From the NCBI RefSeq assembly GCF_022682495.2, contig NC_071389.1, positions 106,371,951 through 106,435,950 of the forward strand: a stretch of 64,000 nucleotides of DNA. The letters run 5' to 3'. Within the stretch, counting starts at the first letter, position 1, and every line of letters begins with the position of its first letter. Source of the stretch: Desmodus rotundus (Eukaryota; Chordata; Mammalia; Chiroptera; Phyllostomidae). The translations under genes and the position numbers were made by a program. Positions 43,964-56,085 of this stretch are shown here, piece by piece. Under the pieces are notes generated by a model. It did no database searches. It saw only the letters and a program-made list of their open reading frames with translations, and was not told the origin of the DNA.

Positions 43964-45331
43964 TGATGCGGACACCGGCCTGCAGTGTCCACGGCATTGT
44001 GGCTGAGACAAGACGAATTCACACAGACTACCGAGTCCTGTGGAGGAAAAGGGACGGCACAGCCACTCTCTCAAGAGAAGAGCGCCCCGACCCTTGCCTT
44101 GACAGACTTTTATTGCATTTCTGGGCACATTACATCGAGGATGGTCCTCACTTATTATGCACAGGTTCACTTTAGGTTGTTACCTTTTACAGAAAACAAA
44201 GGACAGAATGTTGCTAATTACATCAAAAAGGAAGGATATTTGCAAATGTAAAGGGAAAAGTGGTTGAACTGGTTACATTGGTCCCTGGAAGGTTTAGCAT
44301 AGATTTTAGGAAGTTACTTTAAAGAAATGCAGTAAATGTTTGCTGCCTCAATTCAGGGTGAGGGAGTTTTAGCAAAAAGCAAGTCTCAAAGCAGCCTAGG
44401 TACAATGCAGGCCTGATTCCCCATGGGAGAACCTATCCATGGGCATGGGTCCTGTGTGCTGGACCTCACTTTCCACTGGCCTTTCCCAGGAGGAGCTGGG
44501 CCCACGCTGTGCAGAATGGTCTCCTATATTTCCCCCCTTGTTTTTAGTTAGGACTGCTATAGATCCCACAAAGCTTGCTACTTGCTGGTCTCTCACACAC
44601 CCTGGGAAAATAATTTGCAAGTGCGTCAAAGTATACAGAGCATTATTATAATCAGTGACTCCAACGACCCACATTCTCAGATTAAGCCCATCAATCATAG
44701 TCAGGCAGTAATGATCAAACAATAGAAAACATACAAAGAACTCTGAGGGCTTATTTACAATTAGGGTCAGATAGCTAAAGGGCCATAAAACTTTGGGGAA
44801 ACAAGCTCATTTCAGGATTGGACCCTTACCACTTAAATTGAGGGTATTAGCAAAACAGGTTTCACAGGATTTTATGCATTCTTTCTTAGGCCTGATCTCC
44901 CTGGGGAACCCGCTTTTTCCAGCACAGGGCTTTACCTACCTCTGGCATTGTTTCAGGCTCTGGTTGAGCAGGGGAAGTAAGGCAGCCAAGAGGTTAGACT
45001 TCTTGCAGACAGAATGAGGACTCAGGCTATGTCAAAGACGAGGGGTGAGGGTCCATCACCCCCTTTTTCTATAGTTCCTCAAGTCCTTCCCTGAGGGCCC
45101 CCTCGTGACCATGCCTGTCTTAGGTTGTCTCTTCCTTGAAGAATCTTACCCATCATTGGCTAACCAATCATGCACTGGGGGCCAGGCAAGGTGAAGTAAA
45201 GTGGGCAGAGGTGGTGCTCCTGCCAGAGAGATAAGCTTCTCTCCTCAGTGGCTTAGGGTCTCCAGGTCTCTCACTCAGCCTTAGCCATGGGGGATTACAG
45301 TTTCTGAAACCACACAGGGAGGTTCCCAACA
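43964..45331 (-). mobile_element. Long-form LTR of the same ERV2-like family (copy 3, 1368 bp)
   Basis: CCCCAG flanks both sides (43958-43963, 45332-45337), and the HAL1 text reads straight across the flanks, so this is one complete insertion. On the minus strand it starts TGTTGGGAACC and ends ...GTCCGCATCA, with canonical TG...CA ends. Its 3' 565 bp (43964-44528) match the two short LTRs. The 5' 803 bp (44529-45331) have no counterpart in those. AATAAA is read at plus 44109-44114. It may be a solo LTR with a long U3. Confidence 0.85.
44529..44539 (-). promoter_or_regulatory. Polypurine tract inside the long LTR
   Basis: Read on the minus strand, AAGGGGGGAAA ends exactly one base before TATAGGAG, the 5' end of the short LTR form. 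A second PPT-like run, AGAAAAAGGGGG, is at 45059-45070, just before TGATGG. Confidence 0.75.
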
Positions 45332-47116
45332 CCCCAGGACTATTCTGTAATTACCAATTTGTACTTCTTAATCCCTTCACCTTTTCACCCATCCCCTTGA
45401 CCTCCTCCCATCTGGCATTCATCAAAATATTCTCTTTCAGATGTGTTTGGTGTTTTGTTTCTTTTTTCTTTTTTTCTTTTTTAGAGCAAAATTATATATA
45501 TACCAATTATTGATATATATATGTATTTATTGACATTTTATTGTTCATACTTTTGATCTTCTTCTTAAAGAATTCTTTTTAACTTTTCATATAATACTAC
45601 TTTGATGGTGATGAACCACTTTAGCTTTTTCTTGCCTGGGAAGCTCTTTATCTGTCCTTTGATTCTAAATGATAGCCTTGCTGGGTGATGTTGGTTGTAA
45701 GTCCCTGCTTTTCATCACTTTCAGTATTTCTTGCCAATCCCTTCTAGTCTGCAACATTTCTTTTGATAAATCAGCTGACAGTCCTATTGAAGTAGGGCCC
45801 TGAGGCAGAAAACTACCACCATTTCTAAACTATTTACTGTTTAAATTAATAACCCTTTCGTTTTCACCAAACTCCTCTCTTCAAAGTTATGTCTCTAGGT
45901 GGTGAACAATGCACCTCAGTGACTGTTCTGGAACAGCATGAGCCTGTCTGATAACATCCTCATTTTGGCAGCCTCCCTGGTTTTTTTCTGTGTATTAGAT
46001 AAGGCTGCTATATCTCCCAGGCTTGGTAGAGTGGCCTAATGTAGTTAGTGTCCTGCAGAGTCCAGTGGCACATTCTCCCCTATCACCCAAGCTGGGCACT
46101 CAAGGTGCACCCACCCACCCACCTGTTGTAGTTGAGCCTTGATTGCTATTGGCACATCCAAGGTCAGTCACTGCCTGTGTTCTGTCCAGAGTCACACAGC
46201 ATAAGCTATAAAGACATCTGCAGATGGCTGCTACTTGTGCTGAGCTTGGAAGTGCCCAGGCAAGGCAGAGCTGTGAACCAAGGCCAGCTGCTATTAGTGC
46301 CAGGCCTGGGACAACTTAGTGGGAGGTATAGGATTCATTGTAGTCAGATGCTGCTTGTTTCAGAGAATTCAGGAAAAACTAAAAGCATAAGCCAAGACAA
46401 GACATTCATATGTAAAACCCACTAGGAACAGCTTGGGTTGGCCTGAAATTTGTGTGGGGCAGGCCCTCCGAGAATCACCAGGGTGGGACAAACAGTGCAA
46501 GCCAGGTTGATAGGGTCTCAGATATGGCACCTGCCTGCTGGCTCAGTGGCTATGTTGGGGGAAGGCACAGAAAAGGAACAGTGGCCTCTGTTAGCACTTC
46601 TGTCTGGGAGAAAGCTGTCCCCTGGCTCTTGTCTTGATGCCAGACAATTCAGTTCCTCCTCGGTGCCTCTGATACCTTTCAGTTTACTATCATTGTGCTG
46701 GAGCTTAGGGGAGTGAGTCTGAAAAAGTCTGTTCCCAAGGCCTTTAAGAGGAACTGCCTTTGTCTTCCACAGCTTCTATCCCTGCTGGTTTTTACAGCCA
46801 AAAGTTATGGAGACTTCCCTTCATGGCACTGGAACCCTGGTGTGGGGCTGGGATTCCCTCGTTCCTGAGATAGCCCTCCCAGTTTTTATCAGCCAGACAT
46901 GGTGTGGGACCAGTCTGTTCTGAGTCTCTGTCCCTGCCAACAGTCTCAAGAAATCAAATGTGATTTCTTCTTTAACCCCGTCAGTGTAGGACTTCAGTTC
47001 AGCTCTGTATCTCACGGTTCTGAATAATGATTGTTCTATAGTTTGCTTATAATTTTGATGTGGTTGTGTAAGGATGTGAGCCATGTTTATCTATGCCACC
47101 ATCTTGACCAAAAGTT

Positions 47117-48586
47117 CTGTGGTATTTCATTTTTTATTCCTCCCTTAGTTATTCGTGTATTTTCTTTTTTCTTAATTAGTATTGCCGTATCAATTGATCA
47201 ATCTTTTGAAAGAATCAACTTGTGATCCTGTTACTCTTCTCTATTTTATTTTTTGCTTTCTATATTATTAAGTTCTGGTCTATATTTATTATTTCTTCCT
47301 TCTATTTAGTTGGGATTAATTTATTGTTCTTTTTCTATTTTCTCATTATAGTTTCTTAGATAATTGGATTCCCATCTTTCCTCTTTCCTAAATATTCATG
47401 TAAGCTTACAAATTACCCTGCAAGTACATTTGTAATTGCATCCTACAAATGTTGAAGTGTAATATTTTCATTTGTGTTTTAGTAAAAATATTTGAAGATT
47501 CCCATTAAAATGTCTTTGGTATTATATAGATGTTTATTTCATAATTTCCAAACATGTAGAAATTTTCTAATCACCACATTGTCATTTATTTCTAGTTTTA
47601 ATTGGGTTAATAGAATAAAATATTTGTATGATTTCACTTCTTTGATATCTTCTGTAGCAATTTTTATAAATTTTCTTATGCATTTGAAAAGAATGGATAA
47701 TCTGCTCTTTGACTCAATAGACTTAGAAAAGACATTGAGCATGAATATTCTACATTTGAAAATTAAGTCAGCTTGGTTAATTGTGTTGTTCAGATTTTCT
47801 GTATCCTAACTAAATTTTTGTTTGTTTGTTCTACACTTATACCTGGAAGAGGTGTGCAAAATATCCTACTACAGTTGTGAACTTCCCCTTTTGAGATCTG
47901 TCAATTTTCGCTTTGCATATTTTGAAATTATATTATTAGGTACATACAGATTTAGAATCATTATATCCTCTTGGTGAAATATTAGGCCATGTATCATTAC
48001 AAATTTCTCTCTATACCCATAGTGCTGCCTTTTTTGATCTGCTTTGTTAGTAATATAGCTAGTAGTCTTTTAATGAGTGATCACATGGTGTATTTTTCCA
48101 TCCTTTTACTTTCAGTTTTATGTTTTCTATATTTCTATTATACAAGCAATAAATGGGAGTTGTTTTTATTTTAATGCAGTTCAGCAATCTTCTCAGAGAA
48201 TTTGATTTTTTATATTTATTACAATTATGGATATATTTGGGTATAAATGTGCCATCTAATTATTTAATAATTATTTTACCCTCTAACAAAAGGACTTCAG
48301 AATATCTTACTTCATATTACCCACTCTGATTTCTATGCCACTGTTTTTATATATTTTATATGTACTGTATATATTTAAAAATCACAGGACATTATTTTTA
48401 CTGAATCAATAATTGCTTCAATATTCACAAAAGACACACTATTTTCATTGTTCTTTATTCCTTTCTGCATCTCTGGCTTTTGGGATAATTTTTCCTTTTC
48501 CTTAAAAAATGCCTTTTTAGCATTTTCTTTAGTTTAGAATTTCTTGTGATGAATTATCTCACCTTTTATTCAGATGTTTAATTTTT
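47117..48586 (-). mobile_element. Host L1, ORF2 (RT to endonuclease) segment, antisense
   Basis: It continues the L1 from 38024 after HAL1-c. Antisense ORF2 text is highly AT-rich and full of stops, for example 'tagttttaattgggtt' near 47594 and 'gatctgtcaattttcgctttgcatattttgaaattatattattaggtacatacag' at 47896-47950, from the endonuclease part. Confidence 0.7.
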
Positions 48587-48815
48587 TTCTTTTATTTTCA
48601 CCCAAGGTAATGTTTTTTCAGTTTTTTTGGAAAGAGGGTGGGAGAGGGAGAGAAACATTGATGTGAGAGAGGAACATCGATTGGTTGCCTCTTGCACGTG
48701 CACTGACCAGGGATCAAACCAACAACCTAGGTGTGTGCCCGGATCAGGAACCGAACCCACAGCCTTTTAGTTTATGGGATGACATGCCAACCAACTGAGC
48801 CACACCAGCCAGGAC
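48587..48815 (-). repeat. Ves-type SINE, antisense, in host L1
   Basis: Reversed Ves body ('gagagaaacattgatgtgagaga' to '...actgagccacaccagccaggac'). CAGATGTTTAATTTTT flanks it exactly on both sides (48571-48586, 48816-48831). Confidence 0.95.
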
Positions 48816-48831
48816 CAGATGTTTAATTTTT

Positions 48832-49700
48832 ATTTCATAGTCTTTCTGGAGGAATAATTTCACAAAATTCTAAGATACCTGTTATTTTCTTTTATCATTT
48901 TAATGATATTTCATTGTCATTGGTTATTACATTCTATTGAAAAATAAGATGTCAGTCTAGCTATTTCTCTTTTGAAGTAAATTGTTTTTTCTGTGGCTAC
49001 TTTTAAGATTTTTATGTTTTTCTTTAGTTTGTAACAGTTTTACTACATTTGCCTAGGCATAGTTTTCTTTTGATTTATCTTGTTTTGAGTGTGCATAAAT
49101 TTTTCAACCTGAGATTGATATCTTTCATTAGTTTTGCAAGGTTGTTTTCAAATATTATTTTGATCTCATTGCAAATCTCATTTCCTTCTGTGACTTCAAT
49201 TAAATATTCTCACTATATTCTCTTTTTTTCTCATTCCTTTTTCTGGATTTTTCCATAATTTGTGCTACATATGCATCATTCTCGATATTTTCTTCAGACT
49301 TATCTTCCAGTTCACTAATTCTCTCTTTAGCTCTCTGTCTAAATTCCTATCAGATCTTCCCATAGAGTTCTGAAATATAGGCATTGAATTTTTCAGTTCT
49401 GGAACTTCCATTTGGTTCTTTTTTATAGTTTCTATCCTTTGTTAAAAATCTTCATCTTGTTTGTGATTTATCTTGAATAGAGTAAATTTGGTTATTTTAA
49501 AATTGGAATCTGATATTATCAATATTTGGTATTGGTAGGCTGTTATGTCTGCTGTTTTGTTGTTTCTGCTGATTTTCTGTCATGCCTTGTCTCTTTCTAC
49601 TCTAAAAATGTTTTATTGAGTGCTGAGAGTTATATTTATGAACTATTTTGTAGGATAATTTGAGGTTTTCTTCTGCCAAGTGTCTGGGAACAATAGGAAT
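48832..49700 (-). mobile_element. Host L1, ORF2 start/ORF1 segment, antisense
   Basis: Continues the L1 reading. 'ttttgcaaggttgttttcaaatattattttgatctca' (49131-49168) and 'tcttccagttcactaattctctctttagctctctg' (49299-49334) are antisense ORF1 wording. It ends near 49700 without a clear 5' end. Confidence 0.65.
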
Positions 49701-50164
49701 TTGCAAACATTTTAATGTAGTTTCAGGAGTTGAAGTAATTCAAAGGGACTCAGAAGGGACCCTCTACCTTTATTTCACCCTTGTTCCTAGGAGTTAGCCC
49801 TCAAGGTTGTAGCTCAAAGCAGGAGAGCGTCACTGAAACTCCCTTCAACTTTGGCAGCACCAGGCTCCCAATTCTTGTTCAATCAGTCTCTGATGCTGTG
49901 AAAAGACCCTCTGAACCTCACAGTGACCCACCCCCTATAAAACTGGAAAATGTCCCCAAGGAAAAAGTAACCTTAAAGTTCAAAAGAAAAAACAGGCTCA
50001 CGTCTGTGAGCTTCCCATTCCCCCTTAAATCATGACCTAGTATTGTAATTTTCACTGTTTCTTGCTTGTGTTCAAGAGGATACTTTTCATGTGTCAACTT
50101 TATTGTCAGCAGACTAATACATATGAATAATCTAGTTTACTACTTTCAGAAGCTTCATTTAAGG
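49701..50164. other. Unresolved, possibly L1 5' UTR
   Basis: It follows the host L1 ORF1 part and may be its decayed 5' UTR. The 84-codon frame 49781-50035 shows no domain. Confidence 0.3.
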
Positions 50165-51110
50165 TTATAAAATAATTAATTTTTTAATTGTGATAAGGTA
50201 TACCTAACTTAAAATGTACCATGTTAACCATTTTAAGTGTACAGTTCATTAGCATTAAGTATTTTCACATTGTTATACAATCATCACCACCATCTATTTC
50301 CAGAACTCTTTTCATTTCTCTGAACAGAAATTCCATTCCCGTTAAGACTCCATTCCTGCCTTCCCCAGCCGCTGGCAACCATCGTTCTACCTTCTGTTTC
50401 TATGAATCTGACTACTCTGGTACCTCATACAAGTGGAATCACACAGTACTTGTCTTTTTGTGTCTGGCTTATTTCACTTGGCATGATGCTTTCAAGGCTC
50501 ATCCATGTTGTAGCAAGTGTCAGACCTTCCCTTTTTCAAGGCTGAATAATATTCCATTGTGTTATACTGTACCACATTTTACTTATACTGTACCATATTT
50601 TACTGAACACTGGTTGCATTCACCTTTTGGCTATTGTGAATAATGCAGCTGTTAATGTGAACTCATCTATGTGAGTCTCTATTCATTTGGGTATATATCC
50701 AGAAGTGGAATTTCTGGATCATATGGTAATTCTGTTTCATATTTTGAAGAGCTGTCATGTTATTTTCTATAGTAGCTGCACAATTTGAAATTTCCACCAA
50801 TAACACACAAGGATTCCAATTTCTCTGCATCTTTGACAGCACTTATTATTTGCTGGGTTTTTTTTTTTTTTGATAATAGCAATCCAAATAGGTGCAATCA
50901 ATTCAGTTGTTAGTTTCAGCGATTATGTTTTTCATTTTTAGGGTTTCATTCAATTTTTTCAACTTCTATTTGATTTTATTTAATAATGTTGAATATGGTT
51001 GTTATTTTGGATGCAGCATTTCTCTATCTTAAGTTATTGCATATTTATTTTTACTTGTCTCTTTCATGCCTTACTTTAGTAATAGTGCATTTTCTTTTGC
51101 ATTTAGTTGT
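50165..51110 (-). mobile_element. L1 3' end (L1M type), antisense
   Basis: Typical antisense 3' UTR: 'ttaaccattttaagtgtacagttcattagcattaagtattttcac', 'tacaagtggaatcacacagtacttgtctttttgtgtctggcttatttca', and 'gggtatatatccagaagtggaatttctggatcatatggtaattctg'. A T-run lies at 50861-50875. The 140-codon frame 50221-50643 is inside it and is not a gene. Confidence 0.8.
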
Positions 51111-52624
51111 TTTGCTTTTATTATTCTTATGAGTCACACATTTTCCTTAAACATTTTTTCCTGTGCGAATTTGAGATGTTAGTTGACAATAAATTCCTCC
51201 AGAAAGGACTTGTGTTTGCTTTTCCCAGCTCCTTGAAGGCCCTGCTATAGATTTAATTATGACTTGATGTCATTCAGACCCACAAGTAGTGTGGACTTAC
51301 ACCAAAATTTATGTGGGGCCAGGTTGAGGTTATGAATTCTTAGAGAGGCTTTTACTCTCTACTGAATGGCAGTTCAAGACAGGCAGGTTTCCCATCATTC
51401 CCTTTACACGTGGGTTCTTATTTCTTTTTAACTCTAACAGAATATTGCTCTTGAGATCCTAGTTGAATGCAGGAGGGAATGTCTCCTATTAGATTTACTA
51501 ATTTTAGAAAGTTCTCAGCTTTACTACCTTGCTTGAACCTTAGTTAAGATTGGAGATGTTTTACATTCCTTGTAGTAAAATGGACCACAGCAAAAGTATA
51601 ATTCTCCTCAAATTAATTTGTTGTTTAAAAGAAATTCTATTCAGTATTTCAGAATTATGTGTGTGGCAGGAATAAAATGTTGTAAAATGTTTCCAAGAAT
51701 AAATCACTGTGAAGAGTAAGAATTTGATTGTTTTATGGATTAGGTTCCACTTACAGATGAGGTCATATGGTATTTGTCTTTCACTGTCTGGCTTACTTCA
51801 CTTAGGGTGGGTGGGGCAGGGGAAGGTGGTGGTGGGAAAATGGAGACAGCTATTTTTGAACATTAATTAAAAAATGATTTAAACAAAGAATAACAATTTG
51901 AGAGAAATGGGAAGAGGGAAGAACGGACCTGATCAATATGGAGCTCCATCCTTTATAAAGCTGTTTGAGGGAAATAGCACAACACATAATCAATAGTAGA
52001 TCAACAGGAGAGCCTAAATAGCTCAGAGGCAGACCCTATAAACACAAGTTTAACATATAATAAAGGACTTATCCTAAGTCAATAGAAAAGAGTGAGTTAT
52101 TCAACCAGTCATGTTGATAAACTGGCTATGTGATGGGGAGATTTATATTCTTACTTCATTACATTAAATTTCTTACATTAAAATAAATTTGGGATAAATT
52201 ATGCAATTGAATTTAAGAGCAACTGTAAAATCATGTGTTATATGAGTGACTCACTTTTCTCTAGTCAGGAAAAGCTTTCTAAGGACACAAAGAACTACAG
52301 AAAGAAAATAAGAAACAATAGATAAAAATAGATTCTAGATTCTAGGGTGTTTGTACAGCAAAAATCATAACATTAAGAAACTAACAATCATCTGTGGAAA
52401 AATCTTAAACAGTACAAAAAAGAAAACAATTCCTCTGTCCTTATGACATCACTTTATTACTTTAAAATATTTTAGTTCCTGCTTTCCTCCCTCCGCAACA
52501 AAACTCTCTTATTCACCACTCAAAATGCTACTTGTAGACCCAGAATTACTTCCTGTAGATCCAAGTTTCAAAGTTACAATTTCCCTCCAGCCTGAAGAAA
52601 TCTTCAGCTTTAAGAAATGTTAGT
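51111..52624. other. No recognised gene; small L1 scrap
   Basis: Mostly AT-rich unresolved DNA. 51725-51805 is a short antisense L1 3' UTR scrap ('cacttacagatgaggtcatatggtatttgtctttcactgtctggcttacttcactta'). Confidence 0.4.
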
Positions 52625-53015
52625 ACAGGTCTGCTGGCAACACATTCTCTCATTTATTTGAAAATGTCTTTATTCCACCCTTGGGATATTTTTGCTGAAT
52701 ACAGAAGTCTGGGTTGACCATTTGCTTTTTGGTTTTCTTTCTTTCTTTCTTTCTTTTTTTTTTTTTTTAAAGCCATCCACTGTGTTGTCGTCTCCATTGT
52801 GTCTGCTGGGCATGTGTTTTCCCCAGTTGTGATGTGTCTTTTTTTTCCTCTGACTACTCTAAAGAATTACTCTGGATTTCTGCAGTTAAACTATAGTGTT
52901 TTTATTTGTATTTGTTCTGTTTCTTCTTTGTTGAGCTTCTTGGATCTGTAAGTAGATCATTTTTATCCAATTTGGAATTTTTTCCAACTATTTCTTCAAA
53001 TATCTTTTCTTGCTA
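52625..53015 (-). mobile_element. Old L1/HAL1 ORF1 fragment, antisense
   Basis: 'aggtctgctggcaacacattctctc' and 'tgagcttcttggatctgtaag ... ccaactatttcttcaaatatcttttcttgc' are antisense ORF1 wording. It is split by a pyrimidine repeat. Confidence 0.6.
52737..52769. repeat. (CTTT)n and T-run
   Basis: About four CTTT units followed by some 17 T. Simple sequence within the L1 ORF1 fragment. Confidence 0.9.
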
Positions 53016-54926
53016 AGTGTGTGATTTTAGGCAGAAAAGAGTTTATCTTTGGGCCACATAACACAGGCCTCAGTTTAGAAATGTAAGGCTCTTTGAGAAA
53101 ATCATCTAAACATTCAGGAGTTTGGTTCCTCTTCTACAAGAGAGGAAATTAGAATATTCATACCATTAAATTTCTTTGAGAGTTAAATGGAATTGTGCAT
53201 TGAAGGATTTAGAGAGTGTAAGTAAATGATGAGATTTATTTGGTTTAAAGAATTTCTCAGGAGGCCCCAGTTAAAATGTACATTTGCTAAATAATACTCT
53301 AGTAACACCCTAAAATACTCACTTGTTGAATTACCTGGCAAGGAGCAAGGAATGTGTATGATCCTTGCTTGTGTTTGGAGGGAGGAAGCACAGGAAGTTC
53401 CCAGCATGGGCACCAGCATTCCTGGAGAGCTGGCAAAGGTGAGTGAACATATATTGCAACCAGTATTGATCAGCAGCCTGCTTTTCCCCAGCCAATGACC
53501 TGTGGGCAGGAGGAAATGGCTCATTCATCCTTAATCTCGAATGTCTGCCACACATGAGAAAATCTGCAAAGTTAGTGATCTCCATGTTGTTATATATTCT
53601 GCAACAGCAAAACCAAACAGTAGACTAGATGTACTGTCAGAATGAATGTCTTTTGGTCTCAATTATCATTGGTTTAATCTGACAAGTGTTTACTTAGCCC
53701 TTGGTGCTTTGTCTATGCCTAATTTTCAGCACCAGAAACACAACATTACCATAACTGTAAGAGTAAACAAGGTTTCTAAGTTACCTGTTTCATTTCTTTA
53801 TGTTGCTTAGAGTGCTCATGTCAGTCTGGAAAGGTTGGCTTATTGTGAGGGAATGTGTGTGTATGTGTGTGTGTGCGCGTCGGAGGAGAGGGCTTCTGAG
53901 TTGCTGTTTCATGAATGTTTTTTTTTTGTAATGGGCAAATGAAAAGCACTGCTGGAAATGAGTGGGACTGGATGAAGTCCGCTGGGAGGAAAGATGAGCA
54001 GATTAGGGGCTAGTGATGACACAGGTTAGAAGGTGCATCTTTGGGAAGAGAATGGGAATTTGTCCACAACAGGAGTTTGCACACTCATTTGCTCATTATG
54101 GTTAAGTGAGCGTAAGTATGTGTTGAAACTCTGCCAGGGGTATCAGCCAATATCTATTTGCATATAATTGTTCCTTCTGATTGCAACATGTCCTGTTACT
54201 GAAAAGGAATCTTTGGCACAGACAGAAGTTCAGGCACCACTGCAATATACTGAGGTCACTGCAGAGTCAATCAACGTATTTCTCCTTCACTTAAAAAATT
54301 TTACCTAGAGCAAATTAGTAACTTAACAGTTACATTAACTGTTACATCAATGTTTTATGTATAGGGCTCAAATACCTTAATATTTTTACATGGGAAGAGA
54401 GGTAGGAAAATACAAGCCCCTCTGCCCTCCAAAGAAAGAGAATTCTAACAGGAGAAATTTGTACTTTTTTGTCCTTGTGATAACCAATTAGAACAGTACC
54501 CAGGCAACCTGATGATGAATGGTGGGGTAACAGTTGTCCAGGACAACTAACAAATAATTCTGATGACACTTAAATAAGAAATCTGATAAGAATAGGATGT
54601 TCTTCTTAAAATAAGCCCAGCAGCAATCTCAGCTATGTAGTATGCTGAGTTATCTAGCCTGATCTACTGGGACAGCATTGGCCTGTCTGAAGCTTATTGG
54701 CATTAGAGACTGGAAGCTTCTGAAAAGGAACTAAACCTAAGGGGAGAAAGTCCATGTCCACAAGTTTTGTTCAAGGTCAGTATTGAAGGGAAAGGGAATT
54801 TCTTATTAGAGCTGGGTTGCTCATTTGCCTCTTTCAGCCTAGTTCCCAGGATTTCATGAGGCAGGTGGAGGAGAATAATTAAAAGAAGGGGTGAGACATG
54901 TCAAGTCTCTCCAGGAAGAACACAGG

Positions 54927-54930
<4 letters not shown>
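53016..54930. other. No recognised gene
   Basis: Unique-looking DNA with a GT-rich patch at 53855-53882. The 113- and 84-codon minus frames at 53183-53585 overlap each other and have no domain. Confidence 0.4.

Positions 54931-54958
<28 letters not shown>
54931..54958. repeat. (TG)14 microsatellite
   Basis: Uninterrupted TG dinucleotides over 28 bp, likely polymorphic. Confidence 0.95.
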
Positions 54959-55157
54959 GTAATGTACTGCTGTATGACAGATTTAGCACAACTGGGCATT
55001 AAGCTTATTGTCCCTACCTGGGATAAGACTGGAGCACAGGATAGTTGTGGCTGGAGAGACCACTGGAGCCAGGTGGGATGTGCAATTGAGTGATTCTTGA
55101 TTACCACAGAGAAGTGTTTCTTTGTTTCTGTTCTTGCCCATTTAAGATTGTAGTTTG

Positions 55158-55390
55158 TTGTGAGCTCTGGCTGGTGTGGCTCAGTTGATTGGACCATAGT
55201 AAACCAAATGGTGGCGGGTTTGATTCAGGGTCAGGGCACATGCCCAGGTTGCAGGTATGATCCCCAGGCAGGGCACATATATGAAGGCAACCAATCAATG
55301 TTTCTCTCTTACATTGATGTTTCTATCTCTTTTTCTCTCTCTCTTTCTCTCCCTTCCTCTCTCTCTAAAGGTAATAAAAAATGTTCTCAA
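55158..55390 (+). repeat. Ves-type SINE, sense, older copy
   Basis: 'ctctggctggtgtggctcagttgattggacca' head, 'agggcacatgcccaggttgcag' body, 'cattgatgtttctatctc' and a long CT tail ending in an A-rich stretch. The tRNA B box is degraded (GGTTTGATTCA). No clear target duplication. Confidence 0.85.
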
Positions 55391-55909
55391 GTGAGGATAA
55401 AAAAATTAAGTTATGGTCAGTTGTAACCTGTGGAAGCAGGAATCTCAAAGAAGTAAACGACAGCTTATCCTTTCCTTAGTCTCATATCCAATGTCTCTTA
55501 CTGTTTTAGGGGATTTGTTAATAAGAACACCAGTAGTAATCCTTGGAAATTTTTGGAAAGTTGATAGTTTGATGAGATGATAATTCATAAATATTATGTG
55601 CACAAGAGTACCTCTCCTGATATTTTCCCATCTCCCCTCACCTGAATTAAACCTTCTATTATGGGGTTGGGGACCCTGACTTCCAACAGACTGAAATGAT
55701 CTCATAGCATCTGTTTCTCTGAGCAGTGAAGGGAATAGGAGATAATAAAATGGGGAGCCATCTTCTGGGGTAATAATATTTCTATCTGTGTTTAGCTGGG
55801 TAGAAGTTGAGAAAAGATAGTGGGACTTTATCCTTCCCATCATTGCTTCATGTAGAACTTTGATTCTCATCTGGAGTCCCCCCAGGTTACTAATTTACCT
55901 CTAATCTAT
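55391..55909. other. No recognised gene
   Basis: A 141-codon minus frame (55870-55445) is the longest here. It contains no domain, lies in average-composition DNA and has no supporting splice or start context. Confidence 0.35.
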
Positions 55910-56085
55910 CCATCATTTAACAAACGTGTGAACACCTCTTCTGGGCAGCCACTCTGCTCAGCTCACAGTGGTGGACAGATGTGACAGAGCCTTGCCTTTA
56001 TGGAATGTCAGCCTAGCTGAGAGAAGATAGACAATTAAGCAATTAATTAGCATTAAGTGTGATATGTTTTAAAAATGAGAAATTA
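55910..56085 (-). mobile_element. L2 3' end, antisense
   Basis: 'aacaaacgtgtgaacacctcttctgggcagccactctg' to 'tgccttta tggaatgtcagcctagctgagagaagatagacaattaagcaatta' follows the reversed L2 3' end. Confidence 0.6.

Larger units (their letters stand above)
38025..47116 (-). mobile_element. HAL1-c, split by an L1 and a long LTR
   Basis: Its own sequence is at 38025-38038, 43808-43957, 45338-47116 (plus duplicated target bases). The 3' end (AAATTATATTTTAT...) aligns with the 3' end of HAL1-a. ORF1 remnants lie at about 45600-45790, and the 5' end near 47080-47116 reads 'accatcttgaccaaaagtt'. The outer duplication is CTGTACTATTTCATTTTT / CTGTGGTATTTCATTTTT (38007-38024, 47117-47134; 16 of 18 match). 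L1-b interrupts it at 38039-43793 and an LTR at 43964-45331. A stretch at about 45795-45965 is unrelated to ORF1 and may be another replacement or insertion. Confidence 0.7.

Noticed and set aside
44396..44722. Minus-strand 108-codon frame across the long LTR, considered as an LTR-encoded accessory (sag-like) gene
   Set aside because: It runs over the internal polypurine tract into the part shared with short LTRs, has no signal or membrane segment typical of such genes, and nothing in it is recognisable.
50221..50643. 140-codon plus-strand frame
   Set aside because: Wholly inside an antisense L1 3' UTR.
54931..54958. CRISPR-like or regulatory repeat
   Set aside because: Plain TG microsatellite. 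No spacer structure anywhere in the window.
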